62,722 nt of DNA, taken from assembly GCA_013335405.1 (NCBI GenBank), contig JAAXVR010000014.1, positions 1 through 62,722 of the forward strand. Reading direction: 5' to 3'. Below are positions 9,145-17,028 of this stretch, in pieces (positions within the stretch are counted from its first letter, which is position 1; each line of letters opens with the position of its first letter). Under the pieces are notes generated by a model. It did not search any database, was not told the origin of the DNA, and was given only the letters and a program-made list of their open reading frames with translations. The position numbers and the translations under genes were made by a program. The stretch comes from Chlorobiaceae bacterium. Lineage in GTDB: Bacteria; Bacteroidota; Chlorobiia; Chlorobiales; Chlorobiaceae.

Positions 9145-9840
9145 TCAATGCAGAATGTTTTCCCGGTAGTAGCGGACGAGTGTTTCCTGGTCCGCTCCGA
9201 GCGTATAGAGCAGATGGATGGTCCCGAAAATCATCTGGAGCCTGATGATGCCGTTCGTGCGGTATTTGCGTGCCGAAGTTACCACAACCCGGTCAAGTAT
9301 GCGGAAAGTGGTCTCCTTTTCTATGCGCGAGATGATCTCGATATCCTCCATCACCTGCATGGATTCGTCGAAACCCCCGATTTTCCTGAAGAGCTTCCGC
9401 GTAATGAAAAGCGACTGGTCGCCCCCGCGGCACACCGGTAACGGGAAACGGGTAAACCAGCCGTAAAGCCCCATGATCAGGTCCGGATCGTCGAAACGCA
9501 TCTGGAAACATCCCGCCTCGCTTCCGTTTTCCAGAGCTTCGAAGAGATCATCCACGAAACTTTCAGGAGGAATCGTGTCGGCATGAAGGAAATAGAGGAG
9601 AGGGTGTTTCGCTGCGCGTGCACCTCTGTTCATCTGTTTTGCACGGCCTTTTTCTGTCCGGAGGAGAACAACCGGGTAGCGGGAAACGATTTCTGCGGTG
9701 CGGTCCGTACTCGAATCGCAAATGATGATTTCGATGTTCGGGTACCGTTTCGCAATGGAGAGCAGGTGATCGAGAGTGGCGGCCATACCTTCTTCTTCGT
9801 TGAAGGCAGGGATGATGATGCTGATTCCGGGTAAGGACAT
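9145..9840 (-). CDS. TIGR04283-type glycosyltransferase (arsenosugar / rSAM-associated transferase 2)
   Basis: A GT-A family 2 glycosyltransferase of 231 residues, opening with GISIIIPAFNEEEGMAATLD, followed by the nucleotide-binding ICDSSTDRTAEI, LLYFLHADTIPP (the DxD-like HAD), and GGDQSLFITRKLF. These are the hallmarks of the family known first as transferase 2, rSAM/selenodomain-associated, and later annotated in arsenosugar biosynthesis. Predicted to transfer a sugar to a small or lipid acceptor. It is the last gene of the minus-strand run crtP, arsS-like, TIGR04282-like, this gene. Confidence 0.85.
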   Translation of the reverse strand: MSLPGISIIIPAFNEEEGMAATLDHLLSIAKRYPNIEIIICDSSTDRTAEIVSRYPVVLLRTEKGRAKQMNRGARAAKHPLLYFLHADTIPPESFVDDLFEALENGSEAGCFQMRFDDPDLIMGLYGWFTRFPLPVCRGGDQSLFITRKLFRKIGGFDESMQVMEDIEIISRIEKETTFRILDRVVVTSARKYRTNGIIRLQMIFGTIHLLYTLGADQETLVRYYRENILH

Positions 9841-9908
9841 ATGCGGAACGGTTGCAAGGAGTTTCAGTTCAGTAAGGGTTATTTGTTATGACAGAGCCAG
9901 CAGGATGG

Positions 9909-10541
9909 TCAGCCTGGCGGCGAGTGATCGATGCCATCCAGCCGGAAACGGCTCTGCTGCAGATCTTCGAAGGTGTCGATGTCCTGCAGTTCGGACAGCA
10001 GGCTGAACGATGCCCTGCAGGATTCGAGACGATCGATGGTTTCTCCGAGCACGGCACCGTTGCTCCATGTCCTTTCGAGGAAGAGTTCGGGGAAGCATCG
10101 TTTCAGCCCGATAAGGTAAAAACCGCCATCTTTTGCCGGTCCGAGGACCGCGTCATGATTTTCAAGCAGCTCGAAGGCCTGTTCGATGACGGTTGCGCTG
10201 ATGTCGGGACAATCCGTTCCGATCAGTACGATATTTCGGGCCCCGGAGGAGAGACCTTCACAGAATGCGGTATGCATGCGTTCACCGAGGTCTTTGCCCT
10301 GCTGCTGCCGGGCTTCCGCATCCCCGACAAGCAGGATATCGGATTCCGGGATGAAATCAGCATAAAAGATCATACACGTTGCGTGTACACCCGAAATGGC
10401 TTCTGCCGTATGTCTGCGGAGCATTTCGTAGACTTCCAGTGCTTTTTCGTTGCCGATGGAGCTGGCGAGCCTTGTTTTAACGTTGCCCGCCGCAGGGTTT
10501 TTTGAAAAGACCGCGAGCAGCCTGTTTTCGTGCATACACAT
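9909..10541 (-). CDS. TIGR04282-type transferase (arsenosugar / rSAM-associated transferase 1)
   Basis: About 210 residues. The N-terminal block LLAVFSKNPAAGNVKTRLA and the central IVLIGTDCPDI, then DAVLGPAKDGGFYLIGL, are characteristic of the GT-A-like transferase family called transferase 1, rSAM/selenodomain-associated, found next to ArsS-type radical SAM genes. Start taken as ATG 10541 (a second ATG at 10535); the frame is open far upstream but the extension is unlike the family. It lies 62 bp downstream of the radical SAM gene and 68 bp before the partner transferase, consistent with one operon. Confidence 0.83.
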   Translation of the reverse strand: MCMHENRLLAVFSKNPAAGNVKTRLASSIGNEKALEVYEMLRRHTAEAISGVHATCMIFYADFIPESDILLVGDAEARQQQGKDLGERMHTAFCEGLSSGARNIVLIGTDCPDISATVIEQAFELLENHDAVLGPAKDGGFYLIGLKRCFPELFLERTWSNGAVLGETIDRLESCRASFSLLSELQDIDTFEDLQQSRFRLDGIDHSPPG

Positions 10542-10603
10542 GGCAGGCCGGGGATGACTCTCGAAGCGGTTATCCGGTGGTGTAACCGGGAAGCGACCGT
10601 TAT

Positions 10604-11659
10604 TCAAAGGAGGCTTCCCTGGCAGCTCGAGCCAGCACCTGCCGTACAACCGAAGCAGTGCTGACCTGTCGTGATCCGGCGCGACCCGAGAAGGTTTTTG
10701 TCGAAATCGCGGATATGGCGAGGCGCAGGCGCGGAGAGGGGCAGTTGGAGCATCTGGTTGAAATCGCAGTCGTAGAGCGTACCGTCCCATCCCACCGAGA
10801 GGGTAGTCCGGCACATGAGGTTCTTCGTGGCGCATGGATTGAAGTGGTCCGCAAGGAGTTTCATATACTCGCAGAACCGTCCCTCCTCGACAAGCGAAGA
10901 GAGGAACCTGCTGACAGGCATGTTGGTGATGGTGTACAGGCCGTTGAACGCGATCCCGTATTGTTCCGACAGCTGTTTTCTGTAGTCCGCTTCGAGTGCC
11001 TGCTGCTGGCCGGGGAGCGCGGGGCCTCCCGGATTGTAGACAAGGTTGAGCTTCAGTCCGCTGCCTTCGGTGCCATACCCGATGGAGTTCAGGAGTTTGA
11101 GGGCCTCGATGGAGCGGTCGAATATTCCTTCGCCTCGCTGTGCGTCAACATTATCGCGGGTATAGCAGGGGAGGGAGGCGATAATGGTCACCCCGGTTTC
11201 TCTGTAGAGTTCAGGGAACATCCCGTACTGTTTTCCGGAAAGCAGGATTACGAGGTTGGTCCTGACGAGGATCTCACCTTCGGGCACTGTTTTTCGCGCT
11301 TCCCGTATAAACCAGGGCAGATCAGGGTTCATTTCCGGTGCTCCGCCTGTGATATCGAGCGTTCCGAAGCTTCCCTCATGAAGCGCGTCGAGGCAGTGGC
11401 GCATGGTTTCGCGGCTCATCGATTCCGTTCTGTCCGGTCCTCCGTCGACGTGGCAGTGCCTGCAGACGAGATTGCACCGGTAGCCGGTGTTGACCTGCAG
11501 GATTTCCGGAGTTTCTGCAAGAAGCGGCGAACAGTTGCATTCTGCAAGTTTTGTTCCGAAAGAAGGTATGCTGCAGTCGGTTTTTTCAAGTATTCTGATC
11601 TGTTCCCGGGCGTCGGCAAGCGGATTCTGCCTGTTATGGAGCGATTGTTCCGTCTTCAT
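10604..11659 (-). CDS. arsS: ArsS-type radical SAM protein with Cys-rich C-terminus
   Basis: The 351-residue protein carries the radical SAM motif CNLVCRHC (about residues 62-69), GGAPEMNP as the SAM-binding GGE-like motif, and a DUF3641-type C-terminal domain ending in CFGCTAGAGSSCQG. This is the rSAM_SeCys/ArsS architecture; in other bacteria the C-terminal Cys is sometimes selenocysteine, here it is an ordinary Cys codon. ArsS is linked to attaching the 5'-deoxyadenosyl group to dimethylarsenite in arsenosugar synthesis. No arsM methyltransferase is in the window, so the pathway assignment rests on family membership and the two neighbouring transferases. Confidence 0.87.
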   Translation of the reverse strand: MKTEQSLHNRQNPLADAREQIRILEKTDCSIPSFGTKLAECNCSPLLAETPEILQVNTGYRCNLVCRHCHVDGGPDRTESMSRETMRHCLDALHEGSFGTLDITGGAPEMNPDLPWFIREARKTVPEGEILVRTNLVILLSGKQYGMFPELYRETGVTIIASLPCYTRDNVDAQRGEGIFDRSIEALKLLNSIGYGTEGSGLKLNLVYNPGGPALPGQQQALEADYRKQLSEQYGIAFNGLYTITNMPVSRFLSSLVEEGRFCEYMKLLADHFNPCATKNLMCRTTLSVGWDGTLYDCDFNQMLQLPLSAPAPRHIRDFDKNLLGSRRITTGQHCFGCTAGAGSSCQGSLL

Positions 11660-11796
11660 GGGCCTGCTGGTTTTTCGTTTTTTCGTTTACTCTGCAACCT
11701 GTCAAATTCCGGAACTCATTCATCCGGAGCTTGAGAGAGTACAAGTCTCAGGGACGATGAGGAACGAATTTCCGCATGGCTTCATCCCGGCGGTGG

Positions 11797-13158
11797 TCAG
11801 TTGCAGAGCTTCGAAACGAGCTTTTCGGCGGCGAGTTTTCCACTGAGCGCAGCACCCTCCATGGATGCGAGGTAGTGCTGGTCGGTATAGTCACCGGCAA
11901 GGAAAAAGTTGCCGATCGGGCTTGTCTGGTCCGGGCGGTATTTATCGACGTCAGGAACTGCCTTGTACACCGACTGAGGAATTTTCACGATGGTCGATTT
12001 CAGGAGTTTCGCATCACGGGAAAGAGGGAACCTGTCATGGATATCCTTCATGACGAGCCGTATGATAACATCGTTCGGCAGGTCCAACAGCTGATGGGCA
12101 GGTGCAAGCACGAGGCTCATGACGCTGCCGCCGTTTGCCGTGCCGTCACCTTTCTGGAAATCGTCCGGGCAGGTTATTGAGACATCGGCGAAGGTGGCGA
12201 AAACGGTTCCCTGCGAGAACATGAGGTTATCGGTGTCCGTTATTTTCCTGTCGAACCAGAGCTGACAGTTTGCCACGGGGCTGCCCGTGAACTGATGGAG
12301 GTTCAGGAAATAATCGTGCGAAAGCCATGAAGCGGGAAGCACTTTTTTCAGGCTGTGGACAGGCAGTGCGGAAATATAGGCATCTGCCTCGATTTTCTGG
12401 CCGTCGCTGAACATTGCCGACTTGACGGAGCCGTCGCTTTCGAGTTCGAGTCTCGAGAGCCTGGCGTCCACGAAGATCCTGCCACCATGGCTCTGGATGT
12501 AGTGGCGCATGGGCTCGATCATTGACTCACCGGGATTTTTACGGAAGAAGCCGAATTTCGTGGCCGCGTAATCGGTGCCGAAATACTTGAAGATGGTGAT
12601 CATCGGGCGGGCGCTGATGACATTCGGTTCGATGAAGTTCATGGCAAGCGCGATTGCCCTCCACAGTTTTTCGAGCGAATGTTCCGATGCGCCCATCAAT
12701 CTGTGCCATTCGGCATAGGTCATGTTGTCCTGGCTGCGGAAATACTCTTCGTTACCCGCGAGGGCCGGGTAGAGGCCTTTGATGAGGGATATCTTGTCCC
12801 ACATGGTGAGGAAATCGGCCTGCAGCCCGCCGACCACTTCGGCCCACGGACTCGGCAGGTTGGCTTTCCTGAAAAACGACTGTTTTCCATCAGGTTCTGC
12901 ATAGATGAGCGCATGGTCTTTCCACAGGTAGTTGTTTTCCGCTCCGATTTTCGTGAGGTATTTCTGCAGTTGCGCATAACCTCCGAACACAATATGCAGG
13001 CCCGATTCAATGGAATCGCCGTCACTGTCCTTCCAGACGGAGACCTTTCCGCCGAGGATCTTCCTTTTTTCGTATATCTCCACCGAGTGTCCCCGGTCCA
13101 CAAGTTCTATCGCTGCGCTGAGCCCGGCAACACCGGCGCCGAAAATCGCTACTTTCAT
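11797..13158 (-). CDS. crtP: phytoene desaturase, plant/cyanobacterial type
   Basis: FAD-dependent desaturase of the PDS/ZDS family (453 residues): dinucleotide-binding VAIFGAGVAGLSAAIEL at the N-terminus, then KILGGKVSVWKDSDGD and a C-terminal FLAGDYTDQHYLASMEGA that closes the FAD site. Wording of the motifs (KDxDGD, GLHIVFGGY, WFDRKI, PQSVYKAVPD, DYTxQxYLASMEGA) matches plant-type phytoene desaturase (CrtP) better than zeta-carotene desaturase (CrtQ), so I call crtP, but the two are hard to separate by eye. Introduces double bonds into the phytoene made by CrtB, about 9 kb away on the same strand. First gene of its minus-strand run. Confidence 0.82.
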   Translation of the reverse strand: MKVAIFGAGVAGLSAAIELVDRGHSVEIYEKRKILGGKVSVWKDSDGDSIESGLHIVFGGYAQLQKYLTKIGAENNYLWKDHALIYAEPDGKQSFFRKANLPSPWAEVVGGLQADFLTMWDKISLIKGLYPALAGNEEYFRSQDNMTYAEWHRLMGASEHSLEKLWRAIALAMNFIEPNVISARPMITIFKYFGTDYAATKFGFFRKNPGESMIEPMRHYIQSHGGRIFVDARLSRLELESDGSVKSAMFSDGQKIEADAYISALPVHSLKKVLPASWLSHDYFLNLHQFTGSPVANCQLWFDRKITDTDNLMFSQGTVFATFADVSITCPDDFQKGDGTANGGSVMSLVLAPAHQLLDLPNDVIIRLVMKDIHDRFPLSRDAKLLKSTIVKIPQSVYKAVPDVDKYRPDQTSPIGNFFLAGDYTDQHYLASMEGAALSGKLAAEKLVSKLCN

Positions 13159-13513
13159 ATATACGTGGGGCTTATGGTATCTGTAAAGAGTTTGAAAAAA
13201 TATCGATAAAAGATTTTAGCGTTTAAAGATACCTGTTAACTTCACAAAATATTTACAAAACAGAACTTTGGCGTTTTTTTCACTCAACCAGGCTGAAGAG
13301 CCGGAAACACAAGATATTGAAATATTTTCATTTTTGAGATCTCACCAGATACACTGTTGTCCATGCAAGCAGCAGAATTTCTCACAATCCGTTTTTCCAG
13401 TCCATCATACCCGGCGTAATGGATGGAATACGGGACTGCACAACCCTGCAGCCCCAGGTTTGAATAGAGGCTTCTTCCGGAACTCATTCCCGTTCTATGC
13501 TTTCAAAATTCGA
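13159..13513. other. intergenic, no gene recognised
   Basis: This 355-bp stretch holds the promoter side of crtP (AT-rich at about 13175-13265) and the 3' side of the small membrane protein gene. Short open frames on both strands have no ribosome site or recognisable protein character. Nothing else seen. Confidence 0.5.
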
Positions 13514-13786
13514 TCAACTCTCCGTTTTACGGCTTTCACCGGCATAAGATAATGACCACACCAGAGTGATTATCCAGCCGATGACTGTCCAGCCCAGCAT
13601 GAAATTGAGAACGAATATACCCCATTTACTTCGATGCTTTCTTGCAAAAGCGACTATGGACGGGATAAGGTTGATCAGGCAGAAAAGCAGAAAAATAAGA
13701 GTGACGGTTACTGGTGATTGATCGTGGTACGACCAGGTGCGGATCCATTCGTGCATCATGTTGTGTGAAATTATGTAAGCGTTCAA
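13514..13786 (-). CDS. superinfection-immunity-like small membrane protein
   Basis: A 90-residue protein with two transmembrane helices (about 29-47 and 57-80) joined by a short basic loop (RKHRSK). The pattern FLLFCLINLIPSIVAF then WGIFVLNFMLGWTVIGWIITLVW matches the T4 Imm/superinfection immunity protein family, small inner-membrane proteins common as chromosomal genes in bacteria. No phage genes surround it, so a role in phage exclusion is not implied. The start may be the first ATG (13786) or a Met pair ten residues in. Confidence 0.78.
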   Translation of the reverse strand: MNAYIISHNMMHEWIRTWSYHDQSPVTVTLIFLLFCLINLIPSIVAFARKHRSKWGIFVLNFMLGWTVIGWIITLVWSLSYAGESRKTES

Positions 13787-14465
13787 TGGGTAAAAAGAGC
13801 AGCCTCCTGAAAATGGAAGAGTGAAGCGGATAGTCTGACTCGGCTACCGCTGTGCCGAACCGTATTCCATGTTATTGACGCTGTTCTGCCGTTAATTCTT
13901 TCACGTAAATTTCATGCAATCATGCCGGACTGTCTTGATCCCTGCAGTGAATGACGGGTTTCTCATAACCAGTTCACTGCAGCAATTCCCTGTGTGTCAG
14001 GAGCAAACCGGGAATCATCGGACACCGGAGAGTGAACTCCCGTAACACCCGTAACAGAGAAGTGTGGCTGTCAGTGCAGTTTCTGCCGGTATTCCCCTGC
14101 ATTGCCAGAAGTCCGGTGCAGGTCGTTTCGAAGGAACCCGGACCCGGCGGAATGAGGCTCAGCATCAGGCCAAACCGAAACACGGAAAAGTTTTCTCCAG
14201 GTGCTTGCAGCATTGCCCGGAGAGGAGCTGTATCGAGGAAGAAACTAAGTGCCTGGAATAATGTGGCGTGAAAGAGAAGACCCGGATTTCTGGTCATGTT
14301 TTTCGGCGTCTGCAGATAGAACTCAAGCATATCGGGAATCAGCGGCAGTCGTTTCAGTCAGCAGGGAAATTCTTTTTCCGATGATCTGCTATGCCTGAAG
14401 AGTTATTAAGGGTCTAAGCGTTTACTATTTATAGAGTTGTAAGATTTTTTCACTGATTGAATCAG
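13787..14465. other. intergenic, no gene supported
   Basis: A 679-bp stretch. Overlapping open frames on both strands around 13974-14330 are of similar length, lack ribosome sites and show no domain-like character, so none is called. The segment 14400-14460 is AT-rich, but as the flanking gene reads away it is a downstream region, not an obvious promoter. Could be a decayed gene. Confidence 0.4.
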
Positions 14466-15020
14466 TTATTGACAGGAACTTTTCGGTTCTGTGATAATTT
14501 TATGATGCATATCACTGGTAAGCATCTCAATACGTGTCGTCAGATCCCTGACAAGTTCAGTCAACTGCGTATTCTGTTCCAACAACTGTATCAGTTTTTC
14601 ATTTTGCTTTGCCGCAAACATTTCGCGCTGTTCGCTGGCCATTGCAAGGGCTTCGCGATGTTGCGCATCAGCTTCGGAATGTGCTTTGTCCCTGTCGGCC
14701 TGACGCGTCTGTGCCAGCAGGATCAGTGGAGCCGCATATGCTGCCTGAAGGCTGAACGCAAGATTGAGAAGAATAAAAGGATATGCATCAAACCCTGTCC
14801 ACCCGATCACATTGAGGACAATCCATATTGCAACGACAATTGTCTGTGAGAACAGAAAAAGAGGTGTCCCGAAAAAACGGGCAAACGTTTCTGCTTTCAA
14901 TGCAAGCCAATCGTTGCCAAAGACCGGTCCAAGGTGTTGGTGTTGCTCATGAAATCGAAAATAATTACTTGGAATATTCGAATTCGGTTTGGAATTCATA
15001 TCCCCGGATTGAGTAGTCAT
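14466..15020 (-). CDS. DUF1003 membrane protein
   Basis: A 184-residue inner-membrane protein. After a polar N-terminus it has two transmembrane helices (about 60-80, FLFSQTIVVAIWIVLNVIGW, and 85-107, FILLNLAFSLQAAYAAPLIL) joined by a short loop, then a long hydrophilic helix rich in Arg, Gln and Glu that probably forms a coiled coil. This is the DUF1003 layout; such proteins are widespread and uncharacterised, sometimes described as cyclic-nucleotide-binding-like or magnesium-related without firm evidence. Stands alone on the minus strand. Confidence 0.85.
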   Translation of the reverse strand: MTTQSGDMNSKPNSNIPSNYFRFHEQHQHLGPVFGNDWLALKAETFARFFGTPLFLFSQTIVVAIWIVLNVIGWTGFDAYPFILLNLAFSLQAAYAAPLILLAQTRQADRDKAHSEADAQHREALAMASEQREMFAAKQNEKLIQLLEQNTQLTELVRDLTTRIEMLTSDMHHKIITEPKSSCQ

Positions 15021-15580
15021 TACGGTTCCTTCTGTAAAATTATCGGATAAAGCCTGTGGGTGTATATCCAGCCAACAGATTTCTAATGATCTGTTCGCTT
15101 ATTTCCAAAACATTTTGACATACAAGCATGATTTCCATTTCCGTTTGAGTATTCCGGAGCATGCAAGGTCGAGGTCCGGTTTGTTAAAGTCCCTTCCTCA
15201 CATTTCTTCACAGATTTTTCAGGGGAGAAGCGGATCCGGGAGACAGGTGCGGAGAGCGGATTGGCAGTGAAAACAGAAAACAACCGGTCGAGATGAACCT
15301 GCGTTGAAAATGTTACGCACCGGTGAATTTTTGTTCCTGCGTATTAAATCAGGATAAATGACGGAAATTATCCTTTCAACTGAATAGTTTATTTGATACA
15401 TTATGCCGCTTAACTATACCCCCTAATTAACGTTACACTTGTTATCACCGTGAAGACCCCGTGGGTATCCTGTCAGGTTCAGGTTGACGAGGGCATCTAT
15501 CTCTGCAGGGCAGGAAAGGCCTTTATTGAGCCTGCCCGGGGAGGCGATTTCCGAACGTGTAACTTCAAACAATTGTAAAC
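15021..15580. other. intergenic, no gene supported
   Basis: A 560-bp region between divergent genes. It is AT-rich at 15300-15425. A possible RNA-like dyad, GGGCAGG (about 15508-15514) with CCTGCCC (about 15531-15537), lies some 45 bp before the next gene, but has no T tract. No coding potential recognised. Confidence 0.4.
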
Positions 15581-15832
15581 ATGGGCAAATGTATCGGCAC
15601 CGTCTATCACCCTTATGGTAAAAGCCCGGAAAAACAGCTGTATTCAGGTTTCTCCTGGCCATGCCTGTTTTTCGGCTTTTTCTGGTTTGCCATCAAGGAA
15701 ATGTGGATATGGTGCCTCGTCTCGGCAGTGTTGACCTATTTCACGATGGGCCTGAGCTGGCTTGTTTTTCCATTTTTTGCAAATTCACTCTACCTGAAGC
15801 ACCTGATGAACAGAGGCTTCAGATTTATGTAA
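15581..15832 (+). CDS. small integral membrane protein
   Basis: An 83-residue protein with two adjacent hydrophobic helices (WPCLFFGFFWFAIKEMWIW and LVSAVLTYFTMGLSWLVFPF) and a basic C-terminus (YLKHLMNRGFRFM). The pattern 'PCLFFGFFWFAIKEMW' resembles the DUF2628-type small membrane proteins in which a Pro and aromatic residues are strongly conserved. No ribosome site is obvious. Function unknown; monocistronic. Confidence 0.65.
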   Translation: MGKCIGTVYHPYGKSPEKQLYSGFSWPCLFFGFFWFAIKEMWIWCLVSAVLTYFTMGLSWLVFPFFANSLYLKHLMNRGFRFM

Positions 15833-15992
15833 ATTTCTGCAGTCAGGTTTTCAGGAGCGACTGCAGATCTTCCCCATCTGCTTCCTGCGCTTTTCCCGTA
15901 CCTTTCCATCCGTGTTTTATCTCTGTGCTGCGGCAGTCAGGCATGCCTTGCAATGCCGGAGGTGCCAGGTGTTCCGAAGGACGAAGGAGCTA

Positions 15993-16199
15993 TCAGCCAT
16001 CCCTGAACTTTTTCAACATGTTTTCGATCTCGGTAAGGATGTTCATGCTGAGCCGAAGTGATTCCCGGTAAATGAAACGCAGTTCTTCGACAGCCGGACG
16101 GATGCCGGGCAGAGGAAACCCGGTTTTCTCGACGGGTTTATCGGGATTCAGCCGAGGCTCTGTGTCCTTGTTCGTTCCTTCTGGCATGGCGGCAGGCAA
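15993..16199 (-). CDS. small hypothetical protein
   Basis: A 68-residue reading frame: a polar, Pro-rich first half followed by an amphipathic helix (AVEELRFIYRESLRLSMNIL). I do not recognise a family. It ends about 160 bp after the neighbouring plus-strand gene and starts upstream of the AsnC-regulator promoter region. It could be a genuine small protein or a chance frame; only the helical C-terminus argues for the former. Confidence 0.4.
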   Translation of the reverse strand: MPAAMPEGTNKDTEPRLNPDKPVEKTGFPLPGIRPAVEELRFIYRESLRLSMNILTEIENMLKKFRDG

Positions 16200-16361
16200 G
16201 AATTGAGTGAATGAAGTGCGGTTTGTTCTCTATACCTCTCTACAGGGAAATAAAAAAAAACCGTAACAACCGGCAAATCCTGTCAATAGTGCACGTAATG
16301 CGGTTAATAGTGTGGTTATTCCTAAAATATTTAAGAAAAACTCAATTTACTTTTTGATTAT

Positions 16362-16386
16362 TAAGAAAATAAATGTTTATTTCTTA
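16362..16386. promoter_or_regulatory. AT-rich dyad, candidate AsnC/Lrp operator
   Basis: TAAGAAAATAAA / TTTATTTCTTA form a nearly perfect dyad around a TG centre, about 46 bp before the regulator ATG, in a strikingly AT-rich 150-bp stretch with further TTAAGAAA-like repeats (16331-16336 vicinity). Lrp/AsnC proteins bind such AT-rich dyads and usually autoregulate, so this is a plausible operator for the regulator and perhaps for the downstream glutamine synthetase. Confidence 0.5.
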
Positions 16387-16432
16387 CAATTAAGTAATAA
16401 TCAATAAAAATCGAATCAAAAACAAGCCCGAT

Positions 16433-16957
16433 ATGTCCGGACATCTTGACCTGATCGATCTTAAAATCATCGAATCTCTCGGAGAAAACGGAAGGATCCG
16501 TCTCAGCGAGCTTGCAGAGATCGTCGGTCTTTCCATTCCGTCAGTCAGCGAACGCCTCGACAAGCTCCAGAAGAGCGGAATCATCAAGGGGTTTACCATG
16601 GAGGTGGACGAGCGGCAGCTTGGTTTTGATATACAGGCGTTTATCAGGGTCAGGGTAGATTCCTCGAAGCATTACAAATCTTTCATGGAACATGTCATGA
16701 AGGAGGACGAGATCATGGAGTGTTATTCCGTTACGGGAGAAGGTTCCCATATACTCAAGGTCATGACCCACAATACCTCTTCACTTGAAAGTTTCCTTTC
16801 CAGGATACAGAGCTGGCCGGGTGTTCTCGGGACCAACACCAGTTTCGTGCTCTCGCAGCTGAAAAAGAAAAACAAGATCAGTGCAGAAATCGTCCGGAGC
16901 AATCTCCAGGACCGTCAGGTACTGTTGACCTTCGATGAGAAGCGATCAAGGAAATAA
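16433..16957 (+). CDS. Lrp/AsnC family transcriptional regulator
   Basis: The 174-residue protein has an N-terminal winged helix-turn-helix (LDLIDLKIIESLGENGRIRL, then SIPSVSERLDKLQKSGII) and a C-terminal RAM effector domain (IQAFIRVRVD... ECYSVTGEGSHILKV), the standard two-domain layout that binds amino acids. It lies 71 bp before the glutamine synthetase gene on the same strand, which suggests it responds to a nitrogen or amino acid signal and controls glnN. A C-terminal extension of about 25 residues beyond the usual end is Lys/Arg-rich. Confidence 0.9.
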   Translation: MSGHLDLIDLKIIESLGENGRIRLSELAEIVGLSIPSVSERLDKLQKSGIIKGFTMEVDERQLGFDIQAFIRVRVDSSKHYKSFMEHVMKEDEIMECYSVTGEGSHILKVMTHNTSSLESFLSRIQSWPGVLGTNTSFVLSQLKKKNKISAEIVRSNLQDRQVLLTFDEKRSRK

Positions 16958-17016
16958 AAAATACCAGGTATTCAGAACATTTTTCGTTGTCATAACACCA
17001 CATCATGCATAAAAAC

Positions 17017-17024
17017 AAGGAGGT
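17017..17024 (+). promoter_or_regulatory. Shine-Dalgarno that sets the glnN start at TTG
   Basis: AAGGAGGT at 17017-17024 is a full-strength ribosome site placed four bases before an in-frame TTG (17029). The ATG at 17005 lies upstream of this site and has no ribosome site of its own, so TTG is the likely initiator. Confidence 0.75.
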
Positions 17025-17028
17025 TCAC

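Noticed and set aside
13974-14330. A 118-residue minus-strand frame
   Set aside because: No ribosome site, no domain or membrane pattern, and comparable frames exist on the other strand.
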